64,000 nucleotides of DNA from JASGCK01 sp031538565 (GCA_031538565.1 JAVKLS010000028.1:1-64000), one strand, 5' to 3'. Counted from the stretch's first letter, positions 25,277 through 34,671 are shown. The notes: generated from the sequence alone by a model not told the origin. A program made the numbers and translations.

Positions 25277-25297
25277 TAGAAATTTAGAGGACGCGTA

Positions 25298-26017
25298 ATG
25301 GATTTCACAATACTCCTTGCCGACGATGGCGGCGGCGGTCGCACCTACATCCAGTGGCTGGTTGAGGCTTGGGGCTGGACCTTGGTGGTTGCCGTTTGCA
25401 GTTGGGTAGTTGCCATGCTGTGCGGCACCTTGGTCGGCGTGGCGCGCACATTGCCTGCTAGTCCTTGGCTGACAAGGTTTGCCAGCGTGTGGGTAGAACT
25501 CTTTCGCAATATCCCCATCTTGGTACAGGTGTTTTTGTGGTACTTTGTCGTGCCAAAAATGTTCCCTGTGATGAAGCAAATTCCAAGCTTTGTGCTGGTC
25601 GTGTTTGCCCTAGGATTTTTTACTTCGGCGCGTATTGCCGAGCAAGTCAGATCGGGTATTCAGTCGTTACCCAAAGGGCAGCGTTACGCGGCGATGGCCA
25701 TGGGCTTTACCACGTTTGAAACCTACCGCTACGTGCTACTGCCGATGGCATTTCGCATCATCATGCCGCCTTTGACTAGCGAGTCCATGAACTTGCTTAA
25801 AAACTCATCCGTGGCGTTTGCCGTATCGATTGCCGAGCTCACCATGTATGCCATGCAAGTGGGAGAGGAGACTGCAAAACCTACTGAAATTTATCTCGTC
25901 GTCACCATCCTCTACGCAGCCTCTGCGTTTGCGGTTAATCGCGCAATGACGCTCATTGAGCGCCGCATCCAGGTGCCAGGTTTGGTTGCTACGGGTAATT
26001 TAGGCGGGGGACACTGA
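25298..26017 (+). CDS. gltJ: Acidic amino-acid ABC transporter permease GltJ
   Basis: A 239-residue His/Glu/Gln-type permease with about five membrane segments. The conserved cytoplasmic coupling loop EQVRSGIQSLPKGQRYAAMAMG (residues 111-132) docks the ATPase. SSVAFAVSIAELTMYAMQVG follows later. It forms a heterodimer with GltK, encoded two bases downstream. The N-terminal ILLADDGGGGRTYIQWLVEA segment precedes the first helix, as in GltJ. Confidence 0.92.
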   Translation: MDFTILLADDGGGGRTYIQWLVEAWGWTLVVAVCSWVVAMLCGTLVGVARTLPASPWLTRFASVWVELFRNIPILVQVFLWYFVVPKMFPVMKQIPSFVLVVFALGFFTSARIAEQVRSGIQSLPKGQRYAAMAMGFTTFETYRYVLLPMAFRIIMPPLTSESMNLLKNSSVAFAVSIAELTMYAMQVGEETAKPTEIYLVVTILYAASAFAVNRAMTLIERRIQVPGLVATGNLGGGH

Positions 26018-26019
26018 TC

Positions 26020-26688
26020 ATGTTCAATCTTGACTTTAGTTTTTTAACTTGGGATATGTTCAGCAAATTTGTGCTGAATGGTTTTATTTTTAGCATCGAG
26101 CTCACCGTCAGCGCTACGCTGGGCGGCATTGCCCTTGGCACTTTGCTGGCGCTGATGCGCTTATCGAGCAAACGCATCTTCAGCGTACCTGCCATGCTCT
26201 ACGTGAACGTCGTGCGCAGCATCCCGCTGGTCATGGTGATTTTGTGGTTCTTTCTATTGATTCCCTTTATCGTTGGCAGACCGATTGGTGCAGAAATTTC
26301 CGCCACCATTACTTTTGTCGTATTTGAGGCGGCGTACTTTAGCGAAATTATGCGGGCGGGTATTCAATCCATTGCACGCGGGCAGATATTTGCAGGACAA
26401 GCAATGGGTTTTACCTATGCGCAAAATATGCGTATCGTGATCTTGCCGCAAGCCTTTCGCAATATGCTGCCCGTGCTACTGACGCAAACCATCATCCTGT
26501 TTCAAGACACGTCCTTGGTGTATGCCATTGGCGCTTACGACTTACTCAAAGGATTTGTGACGGGTGGAAAAATTTATGGTCGCGTCGAAGAGGTGTACAT
26601 CTTGGCGGCGCTGGTGTACTTCGTGATTTGCGTTTTCCTCTCCTTCGCCGTGAAAAAACTGCAAGCCAAAATCGCCATCATTCGCTAA
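26020..26688 (+). CDS. gltK: Acidic amino-acid ABC transporter permease GltK
   Basis: A 222-residue permease paralogous to GltJ, with about five membrane helices and the coupling loop EIMRAGIQSIARGQIFAGQAMG. TQTIILFQDTSLVYAIGAYDLL is the usual conserved stretch near residue 160. It partners GltJ and GltL. It is separated from gltL by 22 bases. Confidence 0.92.
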   Translation: MFNLDFSFLTWDMFSKFVLNGFIFSIELTVSATLGGIALGTLLALMRLSSKRIFSVPAMLYVNVVRSIPLVMVILWFFLLIPFIVGRPIGAEISATITFVVFEAAYFSEIMRAGIQSIARGQIFAGQAMGFTYAQNMRIVILPQAFRNMLPVLLTQTIILFQDTSLVYAIGAYDLLKGFVTGGKIYGRVEEVYILAALVYFVICVFLSFAVKKLQAKIAIIR

Positions 26689-26710
26689 CTCAATAGAAAA
26701 GATATTCAGC

Positions 26711-27448
26711 ATGATTGAACTCAAAAATGTCTCCAAGTGGTACGGCACAACGCAGGTACTCAACAATTGCAGCGTCAACATTCAAAAAAGCGATGTGGTT
26801 GTGGTTTGCGGTCCGTCAGGGTCGGGAAAGTCCACACTCATCAAAACCATCAACGCGCTAGAGCCTTTTCAGCAAGGCGAAATTTACGTAGATGGCGCAG
26901 CCGTGCACGACAAAGCCACCAACTTACCCAAGCTACGCGCCCGCGTGGGCATGGTTTTTCAAAGCTTCGAGCTTTTCCCGCATTTGTCGGTTACAGAAAA
27001 TCTCACCATCGCGCAAATCAAAGTGCTGGGGCGCTCTGCCGACGAGGCGCGAAGCAAGGGACTTCAATATCTTGAGCGCGTCGGACTTTTGGCGCACAAA
27101 GATAAATTCCCTGGACAGCTGTCAGGTGGCCAGCAACAGCGCGTTGCGATTGCCCGTGCGCTGTGCATGGATCCCATCGTGATGCTATTTGACGAGCCCA
27201 CTTCGGCACTAGATCCTGAAATGGTAGGCGAGGTACTGGACGTCATGATGAGTCTTGCAAACGAAGGCATGACCATGATGGTGGTGACACACGAAATGGG
27301 CTTTGCCCGCAAAGTCAGCAACCGCGTTATTTTTATGGATGTGGGTGGAAAAATTCTAGAAGACTGTAGCAAAAATGAATTTTTTGATCATCCAGAAAAT
27401 AGACAGCCGCGCACCAAAGAGTTTTTAAACAAAATTTTGCAACACTAA
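26711..27448 (+). CDS. gltL: Amino-acid ABC transporter ATP-binding protein GltL
   Basis: A 245-residue ATPase with Walker A GPSGSGKST (residues 36-44), signature LSGGQQQR, Walker B IVMLFDEPTSALDPE and switch VVTHEMGFAR, the classic polar-amino-acid importer sequence. It powers GltJK. It is followed after 25 bases by aspA, which links uptake and catabolism. Confidence 0.94.
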   Translation: MIELKNVSKWYGTTQVLNNCSVNIQKSDVVVVCGPSGSGKSTLIKTINALEPFQQGEIYVDGAAVHDKATNLPKLRARVGMVFQSFELFPHLSVTENLTIAQIKVLGRSADEARSKGLQYLERVGLLAHKDKFPGQLSGGQQQRVAIARALCMDPIVMLFDEPTSALDPEMVGEVLDVMMSLANEGMTMMVVTHEMGFARKVSNRVIFMDVGGKILEDCSKNEFFDHPENRQPRTKEFLNKILQH

Positions 27449-27473
27449 TCACGTAACCAAACTAAAGATACGT

Positions 27474-28877
27474 ATGACGCACCGATCCGAAACAGATTTT
27501 TTAGGCCTTCGTGAAATTCCAAACGATAAATACTATGGCGTGCAAACACTGCGCGGCATAGAAAATTTTCATATCACAGGGATTCCCATATCCAATGAGC
27601 CGTACTTAATTGCCGCCTTTGGCTATGTCAAAAAAGCAGCTGCGCTGGCCAATAGCGAACTGGGCGTTTTGCCAAAAGATAAAGCAGATGCCATTGGCAA
27701 AGCCTGCGACCGTTTGATTGCAGGGCAATACTTGGACCAATTCCCAACTGACATGATTCAAGGTGGGGCAGGTACGTCCACCAATATGAACGTGAACGAA
27801 GTCCTTGCCAACGTAGCGCTAGAGATAGTGGGGGAGCCCAAGGGCGCATACCACATCATTAGCCCCAACGACCACGTTAATTGCTCGCAGTCCACCAACG
27901 ACGCATATCCCACAGCGTTTCGCGTCGCACTGATTCGCCGCATGATGAGTTACCGCAAAACGCTTATTCAGCTGGTGGACGCATTTGGTCAAAAAGGGCA
28001 AGAATTTGAGCGCGTACTCAAAATGGGACGCACTCATTTGCAAGACGCTGTCCCCATGAGTATGGGCGACGAATTCAAAGGCTTTGCCACCAATTTACGC
28101 GAAGAAATTGATCGCATCGATGCCGCTACACGCCTATTGCTCGAGGTCAATATGGGAGCAACCGCCATTGGTACATCTGTTAATGCGCCAAGTGGTTATC
28201 CCAGTTTAGTGGTCAAGCGCCTCGCAGAGCTCACAGGTTTGGATTTAAAACTAGCCCCCGATTTAGTAGAGGCCACATCCGATACGGGCGCGTATGTGCA
28301 GCTGTCTGCCACCATTAAACGCACGGCCGTCAAGCTGTCAAAAATCTGCAACGACCTGCGCCTTTTGGCATCGGGTCCGCGCTGCGGCTTTAACGAAATC
28401 AATTTGCCGCAATTGCAACCTGGCTCATCCATCATGCCAGGCAAGGTGAATCCCGTGATTCCTGAAGTGGTCAATCAAGCGGCGTTTTACGTCATTGGCA
28501 ATGACGTGACGATTACGCTGGCAGCATCGGCGGGGCAATTACAACTCAACGTCATGGAGCCCGTGCTGGGATTTGCGCTTTTTAGCTCAATTAAATGCAT
28601 GGAAAACGCCATGATTGCGCTGCGCGAGAAGTGCGTACTGGGTATTACCGCAAACCCAGAAAAAACAAAGGACAACGTGCTCTCTAGCCTTGGCATCGTG
28701 ACACTGCTTAACCCCATTTTGGGTTACAAAAAATGCGCGGAAATTGCCAGAGAGGGTTTTCAGCAAAACAAATCAATTCACCAAATAACCGTGCTGGAGC
28801 AAAAACTCATCACGCAAGAAAAATGGGATGCGCTATTTAGTTTTGAAAACCTGATTCATCCGCACTTTAGCAACTAA
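27474..28877 (+). CDS. aspA: Aspartate ammonia-lyase
   Basis: A 467-residue tetrameric fumarase/aspartase-superfamily enzyme that deaminates aspartate to fumarate and ammonia. Landmarks are the N-terminal RSETDFLGLREIP, THLQDAVPMSMGDEF and the signature loop GSSIMPGKVNP near residue 320, which carries the catalytic serine. Its place after gltIJKL means imported aspartate can enter the TCA cycle directly. ATG 27474 gives the family-typical N-terminus. Confidence 0.95.
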   Translation: MTHRSETDFLGLREIPNDKYYGVQTLRGIENFHITGIPISNEPYLIAAFGYVKKAAALANSELGVLPKDKADAIGKACDRLIAGQYLDQFPTDMIQGGAGTSTNMNVNEVLANVALEIVGEPKGAYHIISPNDHVNCSQSTNDAYPTAFRVALIRRMMSYRKTLIQLVDAFGQKGQEFERVLKMGRTHLQDAVPMSMGDEFKGFATNLREEIDRIDAATRLLLEVNMGATAIGTSVNAPSGYPSLVVKRLAELTGLDLKLAPDLVEATSDTGAYVQLSATIKRTAVKLSKICNDLRLLASGPRCGFNEINLPQLQPGSSIMPGKVNPVIPEVVNQAAFYVIGNDVTITLAASAGQLQLNVMEPVLGFALFSSIKCMENAMIALREKCVLGITANPEKTKDNVLSSLGIVTLLNPILGYKKCAEIAREGFQQNKSIHQITVLEQKLITQEKWDALFSFENLIHPHFSN

Positions 28878-28899
28878 GGCGTTGCCGCGCTTTGCCACT

Positions 28900-29877
28900 T
28901 CATGCTGCAAATGCACGTGCTGCACTCAGGGCATAAAGCAGACTTGATGGATTGGCGGTGTTTGTGCCTGCAATATCCATTGCCGTGCCGTGGTCGGGGC
29001 TGGTGCGAATAATGGGCAAACCCAACGTGACGTTGACGCCGCGCTCCATGCCCATGTATTTAACGGGTATCAGTCCTTGGTCGTGGTACATGGCAATGAC
29101 TGCATCAAACTCGCCCATTCGCGCACGCATAAACACGGTGTCGGGGGCGTAGGCTCCGCTAGCGCGCAAGCCCATTTGCTGGGCTTTGGTAATTGCGGGG
29201 GCGATGATGTCCAACTCTTCGCGCCCAAACAAGCCGCCTTCGCCTGCGTGGGGGTTAATACCTGCCACAGCAATGCGCGGTTGCAAAAGTCCCGTGTGCT
29301 GCAAAAAATCATGCGTGATTTGAATCGTGGCAAAAATGCCCGCCGTGCTCAAGCTCTCCAGTGCTTCGCGCAGTGGCACATGGATGCTGACCAGCACGGT
29401 TTTAATTTCGTCATTTGCCAACATCATCCGCACAGGCATCTCGCCCGTGCTGCGTCCCACGTGCGCAGCGCACAAGGCTTGCAGGATTTCGGTGTGCCCA
29501 GGGAAGGGCGCGCCCGCCAATGCCAACGCTTCTTTGTGTAGCGGTGCGGTTACCAGCCCGCGTACTTGGCCATGCAGCGCAGCTAAAGCAGCGGCGTTGA
29601 CCGCGTCCGCAGCCATGCGCCCAGCCAGCGCACTGACCTGACCCGGCTTAGGTAAATCAGTTGCTGCGCAAAGCGCGCCTACTTGCTGCACCGCCATGCT
29701 TGCCGCATCCACACCCACCACATTTGCAGCGCGGCGCATCACCGCTGCGTCGCCATACACAACCGTGCTTTGCATCGCAGCTGCGTGATCACGATGCAGC
29801 ATGGCGATGATCTCTGGACCAATGCCAGCGGGGTCGCCCATGGTGATGGCAAATGGTGTGTGGTTTAAATTTGTCAT
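28900..29877 (-). CDS. pdxA: 4-hydroxythreonine-4-phosphate dehydrogenase
   Basis: A 325-residue NAD-dependent enzyme of vitamin B6 (pyridoxal phosphate) synthesis. The fold is marked by ITMGDPAGIGPEI at the N-terminus, the metal ligands in FPGHTEIL, GINPHAGEGGLFGREE and MYHDQGLIPVKY, and the final GTANPSSL-like tail. The stop is convergent with aspA, and the start overlaps the Nif3-like gene upstream by four bases. An isofunctional paralogue family (PdxA2) exists in aromatic catabolism, but motif quality and context favour true PdxA. Confidence 0.92.
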   Translation of the reverse strand: MTNLNHTPFAITMGDPAGIGPEIIAMLHRDHAAAMQSTVVYGDAAVMRRAANVVGVDAASMAVQQVGALCAATDLPKPGQVSALAGRMAADAVNAAALAALHGQVRGLVTAPLHKEALALAGAPFPGHTEILQALCAAHVGRSTGEMPVRMMLANDEIKTVLVSIHVPLREALESLSTAGIFATIQITHDFLQHTGLLQPRIAVAGINPHAGEGGLFGREELDIIAPAITKAQQMGLRASGAYAPDTVFMRARMGEFDAVIAMYHDQGLIPVKYMGMERGVNVTLGLPIIRTSPDHGTAMDIAGTNTANPSSLLYALSAARAFAA

Positions 29878-30617
29878 GCGGGATTGTCAATGTCAATAAA
29901 TTCGTGCGCCAAATCAAAGTGCGCGGCGGCGTGTGCGGCTAGCGCTGGTGCGCCATAGCGCTCGCTGGCGTGATGCCCGCAGGCGATGTAAGCCACGCCC
30001 ATTTCGCGGGCGTAATGCGCTTGCGGTTCGGAGATTTCGCCCGTGATGTACACCTGCGCGCCTGCGGCAATGGCAGACTCAAAATAGCCCTGCGCCCCGC
30101 CCGTACACCACGCAACTCTTTGCACCGCTTGTTTAGCCTCGCCAATTGCCGTGATGCGGCGACCCATAGCCGCTTCGACCGTGGCGCACAACTCATCAAA
30201 AGTGCCCGCATCGCTGACACCAAGCCAACCCATTTCCTGCTCGCCAAATCGTCCTGTGGGCGTCAAGCCCAAAACCCGCGCCAATTGAGCGTTGTTGCCA
30301 AGCGTGGCATGCGCGTCCAGCGGCAAATGGTAGGCAAACAAGTTGATGTTGTGCTCGATAAGCGCACCCACGCGCTGACGCATCCAGCCTGTGATGCGAA
30401 CATCGCCGTGCCAAAAAAGTCCATGATGAACCACGATGGCATCCGCCTTGGCGTTAATCGCCGCATCAATCAAGGCCTTGCTTGCCGTGACACCCGATAC
30501 AATTTTTTGCACCTCGCGCTTGCCCTCTACCTGCCAACCGTTGGGGCAAAAATCTTTGAATCGCGCAGGCTCTAGCAGCGTGGTGAAAAACGTATCCAAC
30601 TCGTGCGACGTGGTCAT
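29874..30617 (-). CDS. Nif3-like dinuclear metal-centre protein (YbgI/DUF34 family)
   Basis: A 247-residue protein of the DUF34 (Nif3) family, which forms hexameric toroids with two metals per subunit. Motifs include CPNGWQVEGKREV, the VVHHGLFW metal histidines, CTGGAQGYFESAIA and the terminal YIACGHHASERYGAPAL. It is the short form without the central PII-like insertion. Function is still debated; GTP cyclohydrolase and metal-chaperone ideas exist. ATG 30617 follows AAGGA by ten bases, and a GTG at 30656 would add 13 non-conserved residues. Coupled to pdxA. Confidence 0.88.
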   Translation of the reverse strand: MTTSHELDTFFTTLLEPARFKDFCPNGWQVEGKREVQKIVSGVTASKALIDAAINAKADAIVVHHGLFWHGDVRITGWMRQRVGALIEHNINLFAYHLPLDAHATLGNNAQLARVLGLTPTGRFGEQEMGWLGVSDAGTFDELCATVEAAMGRRITAIGEAKQAVQRVAWCTGGAQGYFESAIAAGAQVYITGEISEPQAHYAREMGVAYIACGHHASERYGAPALAAHAAAHFDLAHEFIDIDNPA

Positions 30618-30680
30618 TAACGATAATTCCTTCTTAATTGATGCATTCATTCTCACAGAGAAATTTTATTTGGAAGCCCC

Positions 30681-31865
30681 ATGCGAAAATTTTGGCTCTT
30701 ATTTTCACAAACCGTCACGGTAGCGCTGGCGTTTTATTTTGTTGTGGTAACGCTTCGCCCCGAGTGGCTGGGCCTTGCAGCGCGTGGTGCGCCCAGTGCA
30801 AGCAGCCTATCGACGCTAGAGGCCTCAGCACCCACAAACGCCTTGCCCCACATCGCGCCCGCAGCAGGTTCTCTGGCTGCGGCAGCACAAAAAGCCTCAC
30901 CCGCCGTTGTCAGTATCAGCACCAGTAACTCCAAGCGCGTCGCAGGAAAGCCTGACCCTTGGCTGAAATATTTTGCGCCACGCGAAGGTCAAGAGCAGGG
31001 GCAAGGGCAAGTCGGGCTTGGCAGCGGCGTCATCGTCTCGCCAGACGGCTACATCTTGACCAATAACCATGTGGTTGAAGGCGCAGACGACATCGAAGTG
31101 TTTTTAAATGATGGTCGCCGCGCCAACGCCAAGGTCGTCGGAGTCGATCCCGAAAGCGACTTGGCAGTTCTAAAAATCACGCTGAACCAACTACCCGTCA
31201 TTGTGCTTGGCAACTCTGAGCAAACGCTTGTGGGTGACGCCGTGCTGGCAATTGGCAGCCCGTTTGGCGTGGGGCAAACGGTGACGAGTGGCATCGTCAG
31301 CGCGCTAAGACGTGATCATCTTGGCATCAATACGTTTGAAAACTTTATCCAAACCGATGCCGCCATTAACCCTGGAAATTCTGGGGGCGCACTGGTTGAT
31401 ATCAATGGCAATTTGTTGGGCATAAATACCGCCATTTATTCGCGCTCGGGTGGGTCTATGGGCATTGGTTTTGCTATTCCCGTTAATCTTGCCAAGCAAG
31501 TGATGCAAGATATTGTGAAAGACGGCGCAGTCACCCGTGCATGGATGGGTATAGAGCCGCGAGACTTCACGCCCGAACTGGCAGTCGCGTTCAAAATCAA
31601 GCCGCTTGTCGCAAATGCGAACAACCCAGGTGTCATCATTAACAACGTCATGCAAAACGGACCTGCGGACAAAGCGGGCATAAAAATAGGTGATATTTTG
31701 GCAAGCGTTGCTGGCACATCCATTAGCAACACGGCGCAAGCCACGGCCGTGATTGCGGGGCAACAACCGAACATTCCCATCAAAGTGCAAATTATTCGCA
31801 ACAGCAAGCCGCTGGAGCTCAGCCTGACGCCTAGCAAGCGTCCGCAATTTAAACGACCGAACTAA
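30681..31865 (+). CDS. HtrA-family trypsin-like serine protease (DegS/DegQ-like)
   Basis: A 394-residue envelope protease. One N-terminal membrane helix (residues 8-25) is followed by an Ala-rich linker, then the protease domain with His130 (TNNHVV), Asp160 (ESDLAVLKI) and Ser234 (PGNSGGALV). There is a single PDZ domain from about residue 285 (NNVMQNGPADKAGIKIGDIL). One PDZ and an uncleaved-looking anchor resemble DegS more than DegP. It should act on misfolded periplasmic proteins or in envelope-stress signalling. GGAAG stands before the ATG. Confidence 0.92.
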   Translation: MRKFWLLFSQTVTVALAFYFVVVTLRPEWLGLAARGAPSASSLSTLEASAPTNALPHIAPAAGSLAAAAQKASPAVVSISTSNSKRVAGKPDPWLKYFAPREGQEQGQGQVGLGSGVIVSPDGYILTNNHVVEGADDIEVFLNDGRRANAKVVGVDPESDLAVLKITLNQLPVIVLGNSEQTLVGDAVLAIGSPFGVGQTVTSGIVSALRRDHLGINTFENFIQTDAAINPGNSGGALVDINGNLLGINTAIYSRSGGSMGIGFAIPVNLAKQVMQDIVKDGAVTRAWMGIEPRDFTPELAVAFKIKPLVANANNPGVIINNVMQNGPADKAGIKIGDILASVAGTSISNTAQATAVIAGQQPNIPIKVQIIRNSKPLELSLTPSKRPQFKRPN

Positions 31866-31889
31866 CGACTAGCGCAATAGCGACGACCG

Positions 31890-32672
31890 TTAAGCAGCGT
31901 CCTCATCAGGCGGTAGCGCTTTGGGTTTGACCCACAGTACACAAGCCCAAATACCCACTTCGTAGAGTAAGCACATGGGCACAGCCAGCGCGAGCTGCGA
32001 GACGACATCGGGGGGCGTCAAAATGGCAGCAATCACGAACGCCACCACGATGAAATAGCCGCGAAAATCTTTCAGTTTTTCAATCGTCACCATTCTCATT
32101 TTGACCAGCAAAATCACAACGATGGGCACTTGAAACGCAATGCCAAACGCAATGTACAAGCTCAAAATTGCCTCTACATAACTGGCAATATCGGGCATGG
32201 CAGATACGCTTTCAGGTGTAAATTTTTGGATAAAAACAAACATCTTTTCCAGCACAAAAAACTGCACGAAACCAATGCCTGCATAAGCCAGCAAGCTGCC
32301 AAACACAATCAAAGGCAAGGCAAAATTTTTTTCATGGCTATAAAGACCTGGGGCAACAAAGCGCCACGCTTGGTACATAAGCCACGGCAACGAGAGAAGT
32401 ACCGCCGCCATCATCAATACTTTGAGCGGTATAAAAAATGGGGAGAACACACCTACGGCAATTAGTTTTGCGCCCGCAGGCATATGCGCCTGAATTGGTT
32501 TAGCAATGGCATCCATCAGCCCACTGGGGCCGGGCCACAGCGACAAAGCAATAGTTGCCGCAGCCAGGCCATAGACACTGTAGAGTAAGCGGTCACGCAG
32601 CTCAATGAGGTGCTGCACAAGTGGGGCTTCGGCTCCCGATAGTTCGTCTTTTTTATCAAAGGAATCAGACAT
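31890..32672 (-). CDS. tatC: Twin-arginine translocase subunit TatC
   Basis: A 260-residue inner-membrane protein with six predicted helices. It has the characteristic N-terminus PLVQHLIELRDRLLYSVYG, the FFIPLKVLM loop and FAFGIAFQVPIVV-type helix 4-5 region. It recognises twin-arginine signal peptides and recruits TatA to move folded proteins. It is last in the tatABC run on this strand, 11 bases after tatB. Confidence 0.95.
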   Translation of the reverse strand: MSDSFDKKDELSGAEAPLVQHLIELRDRLLYSVYGLAAATIALSLWPGPSGLMDAIAKPIQAHMPAGAKLIAVGVFSPFFIPLKVLMMAAVLLSLPWLMYQAWRFVAPGLYSHEKNFALPLIVFGSLLAYAGIGFVQFFVLEKMFVFIQKFTPESVSAMPDIASYVEAILSLYIAFGIAFQVPIVVILLVKMRMVTIEKLKDFRGYFIVVAFVIAAILTPPDVVSQLALAVPMCLLYEVGIWACVLWVKPKALPPDEDAA

Positions 32673-32683
32673 TCGATTTGCTT

Positions 32684-33169
32684 TTATTTTGGGCGGTAAC
32701 GCGCGACGCGAGCTGCGCCCGACAATGCTTGTCGGCGCACGCCGTTTCGTGCTTTAAACCACTGCGGCATGGCGGACTGTTTAATGCGCCAATTTTTTTT
32801 CGGATGCTTGTATTCAAGCGGAATTTGAAACATCGCAGCACTCGCGCCCGATGTTTCCCCACCCTTACTTTCTTGATCAGAGGTGATGGCGCTAGTTATC
32901 GATCCTGTTGTGGCCTGCCAATTTTTTTCAAAATCCAGCATATCGGTCTGCACCCCATGCGCAGCGCGATCCATCTCGTCCTTCATTTTTTTAAGCTCTT
33001 CCAGCTCAATGGAGCGATTGACTTCCGCCTTCACATCTGCCACATAGCGCTGCGCCTTGCCCAGCAAAGCACCCACGGTGCGCGCCACACGCGGCAGCTT
33101 TTCGGGGCCAATAACGACCAGAGCCACTACGCCAATGACGGCGAGTTTAGAGATATCGAGATCGAACAC
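32684..33169 (-). CDS. tatB: Twin-arginine translocase subunit TatB
   Basis: A 161-residue protein. The N-terminal MFDLDISKLAVIGVVALVVIGPEKLPRVARTVG gives one membrane helix, a hinge and an amphipathic helix, with the TatB-specific VxxGPEKLP element at residues 18-24. A long, charged cytoplasmic tail follows. It binds the precursor together with TatC. It lies between tatA and tatC. Confidence 0.93.
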   Translation of the reverse strand: MFDLDISKLAVIGVVALVVIGPEKLPRVARTVGALLGKAQRYVADVKAEVNRSIELEELKKMKDEMDRAAHGVQTDMLDFEKNWQATTGSITSAITSDQESKGGETSGASAAMFQIPLEYKHPKKNWRIKQSAMPQWFKARNGVRRQALSGAARVARYRPK

Positions 33170-33190
33170 GCGGCGCTAAACCAAGCTACA

Positions 33191-33409
33191 TCAAACTTTT
33201 TCGCGCGCTTGCACGTCAATGGCGTCGGGCTTTGCAACAGGTGCACCCGCAGCAGTAGTGTCCTCGGCTGAGCTTTGCTTCATGCCGTCCTTAAATCCCT
33301 TGACCGCGCCGCCCAAGTCTTGTCCGATATTTTTGAGCTTTTTGGTGCCAAACACCAAAATCACAATCACCAAAACAATCACCCAATGCCAAATAGAAAA
33401 AGATCCCAT
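33191..33409 (-). CDS. tatA: Twin-arginine translocase subunit TatA
   Basis: A 72-residue protein with a short N-terminal membrane helix (SIWHWVIVLVIVILVFGTKK), the hinge FGTKKL and an amphipathic helix KNIGQDLGGAVKGFKDGM. It oligomerises to form the export passage. It is first in tatABC and follows the his/HIT genes with a 75-base gap that holds no gene I can support. Confidence 0.94.
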   Translation of the reverse strand: MGSFSIWHWVIVLVIVILVFGTKKLKNIGQDLGGAVKGFKDGMKQSSAEDTTAAGAPVAKPDAIDVQAREKV

Positions 33410-33484
33410 GCTGTACTCCAGTAAAAATGTGTGCGAATTTTAGCCCGTCAACCTTCGTCTTCATCTCGTCTTCACCTTGCTCGA

Positions 33485-33850
33485 CTAACCTTTTAGCCAA
33501 GGCCTTGGCCCGCCCATCACGTGCAGATGCAGGTGATGCACCTCTTGCCCACCGTTTTTGCCTGTATTGGCAACCACGCGATAACCGCCTTCGGGATAAG
33601 GTTCGCAGCCCGCTTGTACCGCGAGCTTTGGAATCAAAGTCATCATGCGCCCCATCGCGGCCGCGTCGTCTGGCGTGAGATGCGCCAGAGAAACGATGTG
33701 CTGTTTAGGGATGACCAAAAAGTGAATCGGCGCCCACGGATTGATGTCGTGGAAAGCTAAAAACTCAGCGTCTTCATAGAGCTTTTTTGAAGGAATGGTT
33801 CCTTGCACAATTTTGCAAAAAATGCAGTTTGGATCGTGTGCGTGATTCAT
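33485..33850 (-). CDS. HIT-family (histidine triad) nucleotide-binding protein
   Basis: A 121-residue HINT-type hydrolase. The N-terminus NCIFCKIVQGTIPSKKLYED and the C-terminal triad VHHLHLHVMGG (His-x-His-x-His) are complete. Such proteins hydrolyse adenosine phosphoramidates. The start overlaps the hisE stop by four bases, and this hisE-HIT-tatA order is common in betaproteobacteria. Confidence 0.93.
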   Translation of the reverse strand: MNHAHDPNCIFCKIVQGTIPSKKLYEDAEFLAFHDINPWAPIHFLVIPKQHIVSLAHLTPDDAAAMGRMMTLIPKLAVQAGCEPYPEGGYRVVANTGKNGGQEVHHLHLHVMGGPRPWLKG

Positions 33851-34260
33851 GGCTGGCGCTCTCCAATCGCATCCTCTTTCGCGCGTTGCGCCACCTTGCG
33901 CAGCGCCTTTTCATCTAATCCCGACTGACCAACGCGGCGTGCTAACTCCTGCGTCACGTCTGCGGGCGTGAGTTCGTAGTGTGCCAGCGCAATCATGGTG
34001 TGGAACCACAAATCCGCCACCTCGCCCACTAGCTTGATTTTGGCGTTGCTCATTTTGGAGATGCCTTGCAAAGCGCAAGCGTCTAAGTCTTTGGCAGCCA
34101 TCACGACTTCGGTCGCTTCTTCGCCAATTTTTTTGAGGAATGCATCAGGACCTCTTGCTAGCAAACGCGCCACGTAGCTCGTTTCGGGGTCTCCGCCGTT
34201 TGCCAGCTTGCGTGTCTCTAACGTCCGCGCTAACTGATTCAAAGTGTCAGTGGTGTTCAT
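33847..34260 (-). CDS. hisE: Phosphoribosyl-ATP pyrophosphatase
   Basis: A 137-residue enzyme for step two of histidine synthesis (PR-ATP to PR-AMP). Conserved features are SYVARLLARGPDAFLKKIGEEATEVVMAAKD, whose EExxE/D motif binds magnesium, and EVADLWFHTMIALAHYEL. It is 15 bases after hisI and overlaps the HIT gene. The C-terminal extension of about 20 charged residues is usual for this group. Confidence 0.94.
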   Translation of the reverse strand: MNTTDTLNQLARTLETRKLANGGDPETSYVARLLARGPDAFLKKIGEEATEVVMAAKDLDACALQGISKMSNAKIKLVGEVADLWFHTMIALAHYELTPADVTQELARRVGQSGLDEKALRKVAQRAKEDAIGERQP

Positions 34261-34275
34261 CGCGTCTCTTAATTT

Positions 34276-34671
34276 TTAATCTTTGCCGTACATCAGCTGA
34301 GGGTCTTGCAGCACGGGCGCTGCGTCCACCCACTCGCCACCCTTGTATTGTTTGTAAAAGCAGCTGTGTCGCCCCGTATGACAGGCAATGCTGGGCTCTT
34401 GCTGTGTTACGGTGAGCAGCACCACGTCGCTGTCGCAGTCAAGTCGAATATCGTGCACGGTTTGCACATTGCCCGACTCCTCGCCTTTGAGCCACAGCTT
34501 GGCGCGTGAGCGACTGAAATACACCGCACGCCCCGTCTCTACGGTTTTTTGCAAAGCTTCGCGGTTCATCCATGCAAACATCAGCACGTCACCCGTACCT
34601 TGTTCTTGGGCAATCACGGGGACGAGCCCTTTGTCGTCCCATTTCACTCGGTTTAAAAATGTCATCGTCAT
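34276..34671 (-). CDS. hisI: Phosphoribosyl-AMP cyclohydrolase
   Basis: A 131-residue enzyme opening the adenine ring of PR-AMP in histidine synthesis. The family line is complete: FAWMNREALQKTVETGRAVY, FSRSRAKLWLKGEESGN, the magnesium aspartates in RLDCDSD and the zinc cysteines CHTGRHSCFY. It is separate from hisE, not fused as in enteric bacteria. The start overlaps the hisF stop by four bases. Confidence 0.95.
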   Translation of the reverse strand: MTMTFLNRVKWDDKGLVPVIAQEQGTGDVLMFAWMNREALQKTVETGRAVYFSRSRAKLWLKGEESGNVQTVHDIRLDCDSDVVLLTVTQQEPSIACHTGRHSCFYKQYKGGEWVDAAPVLQDPQLMYGKD

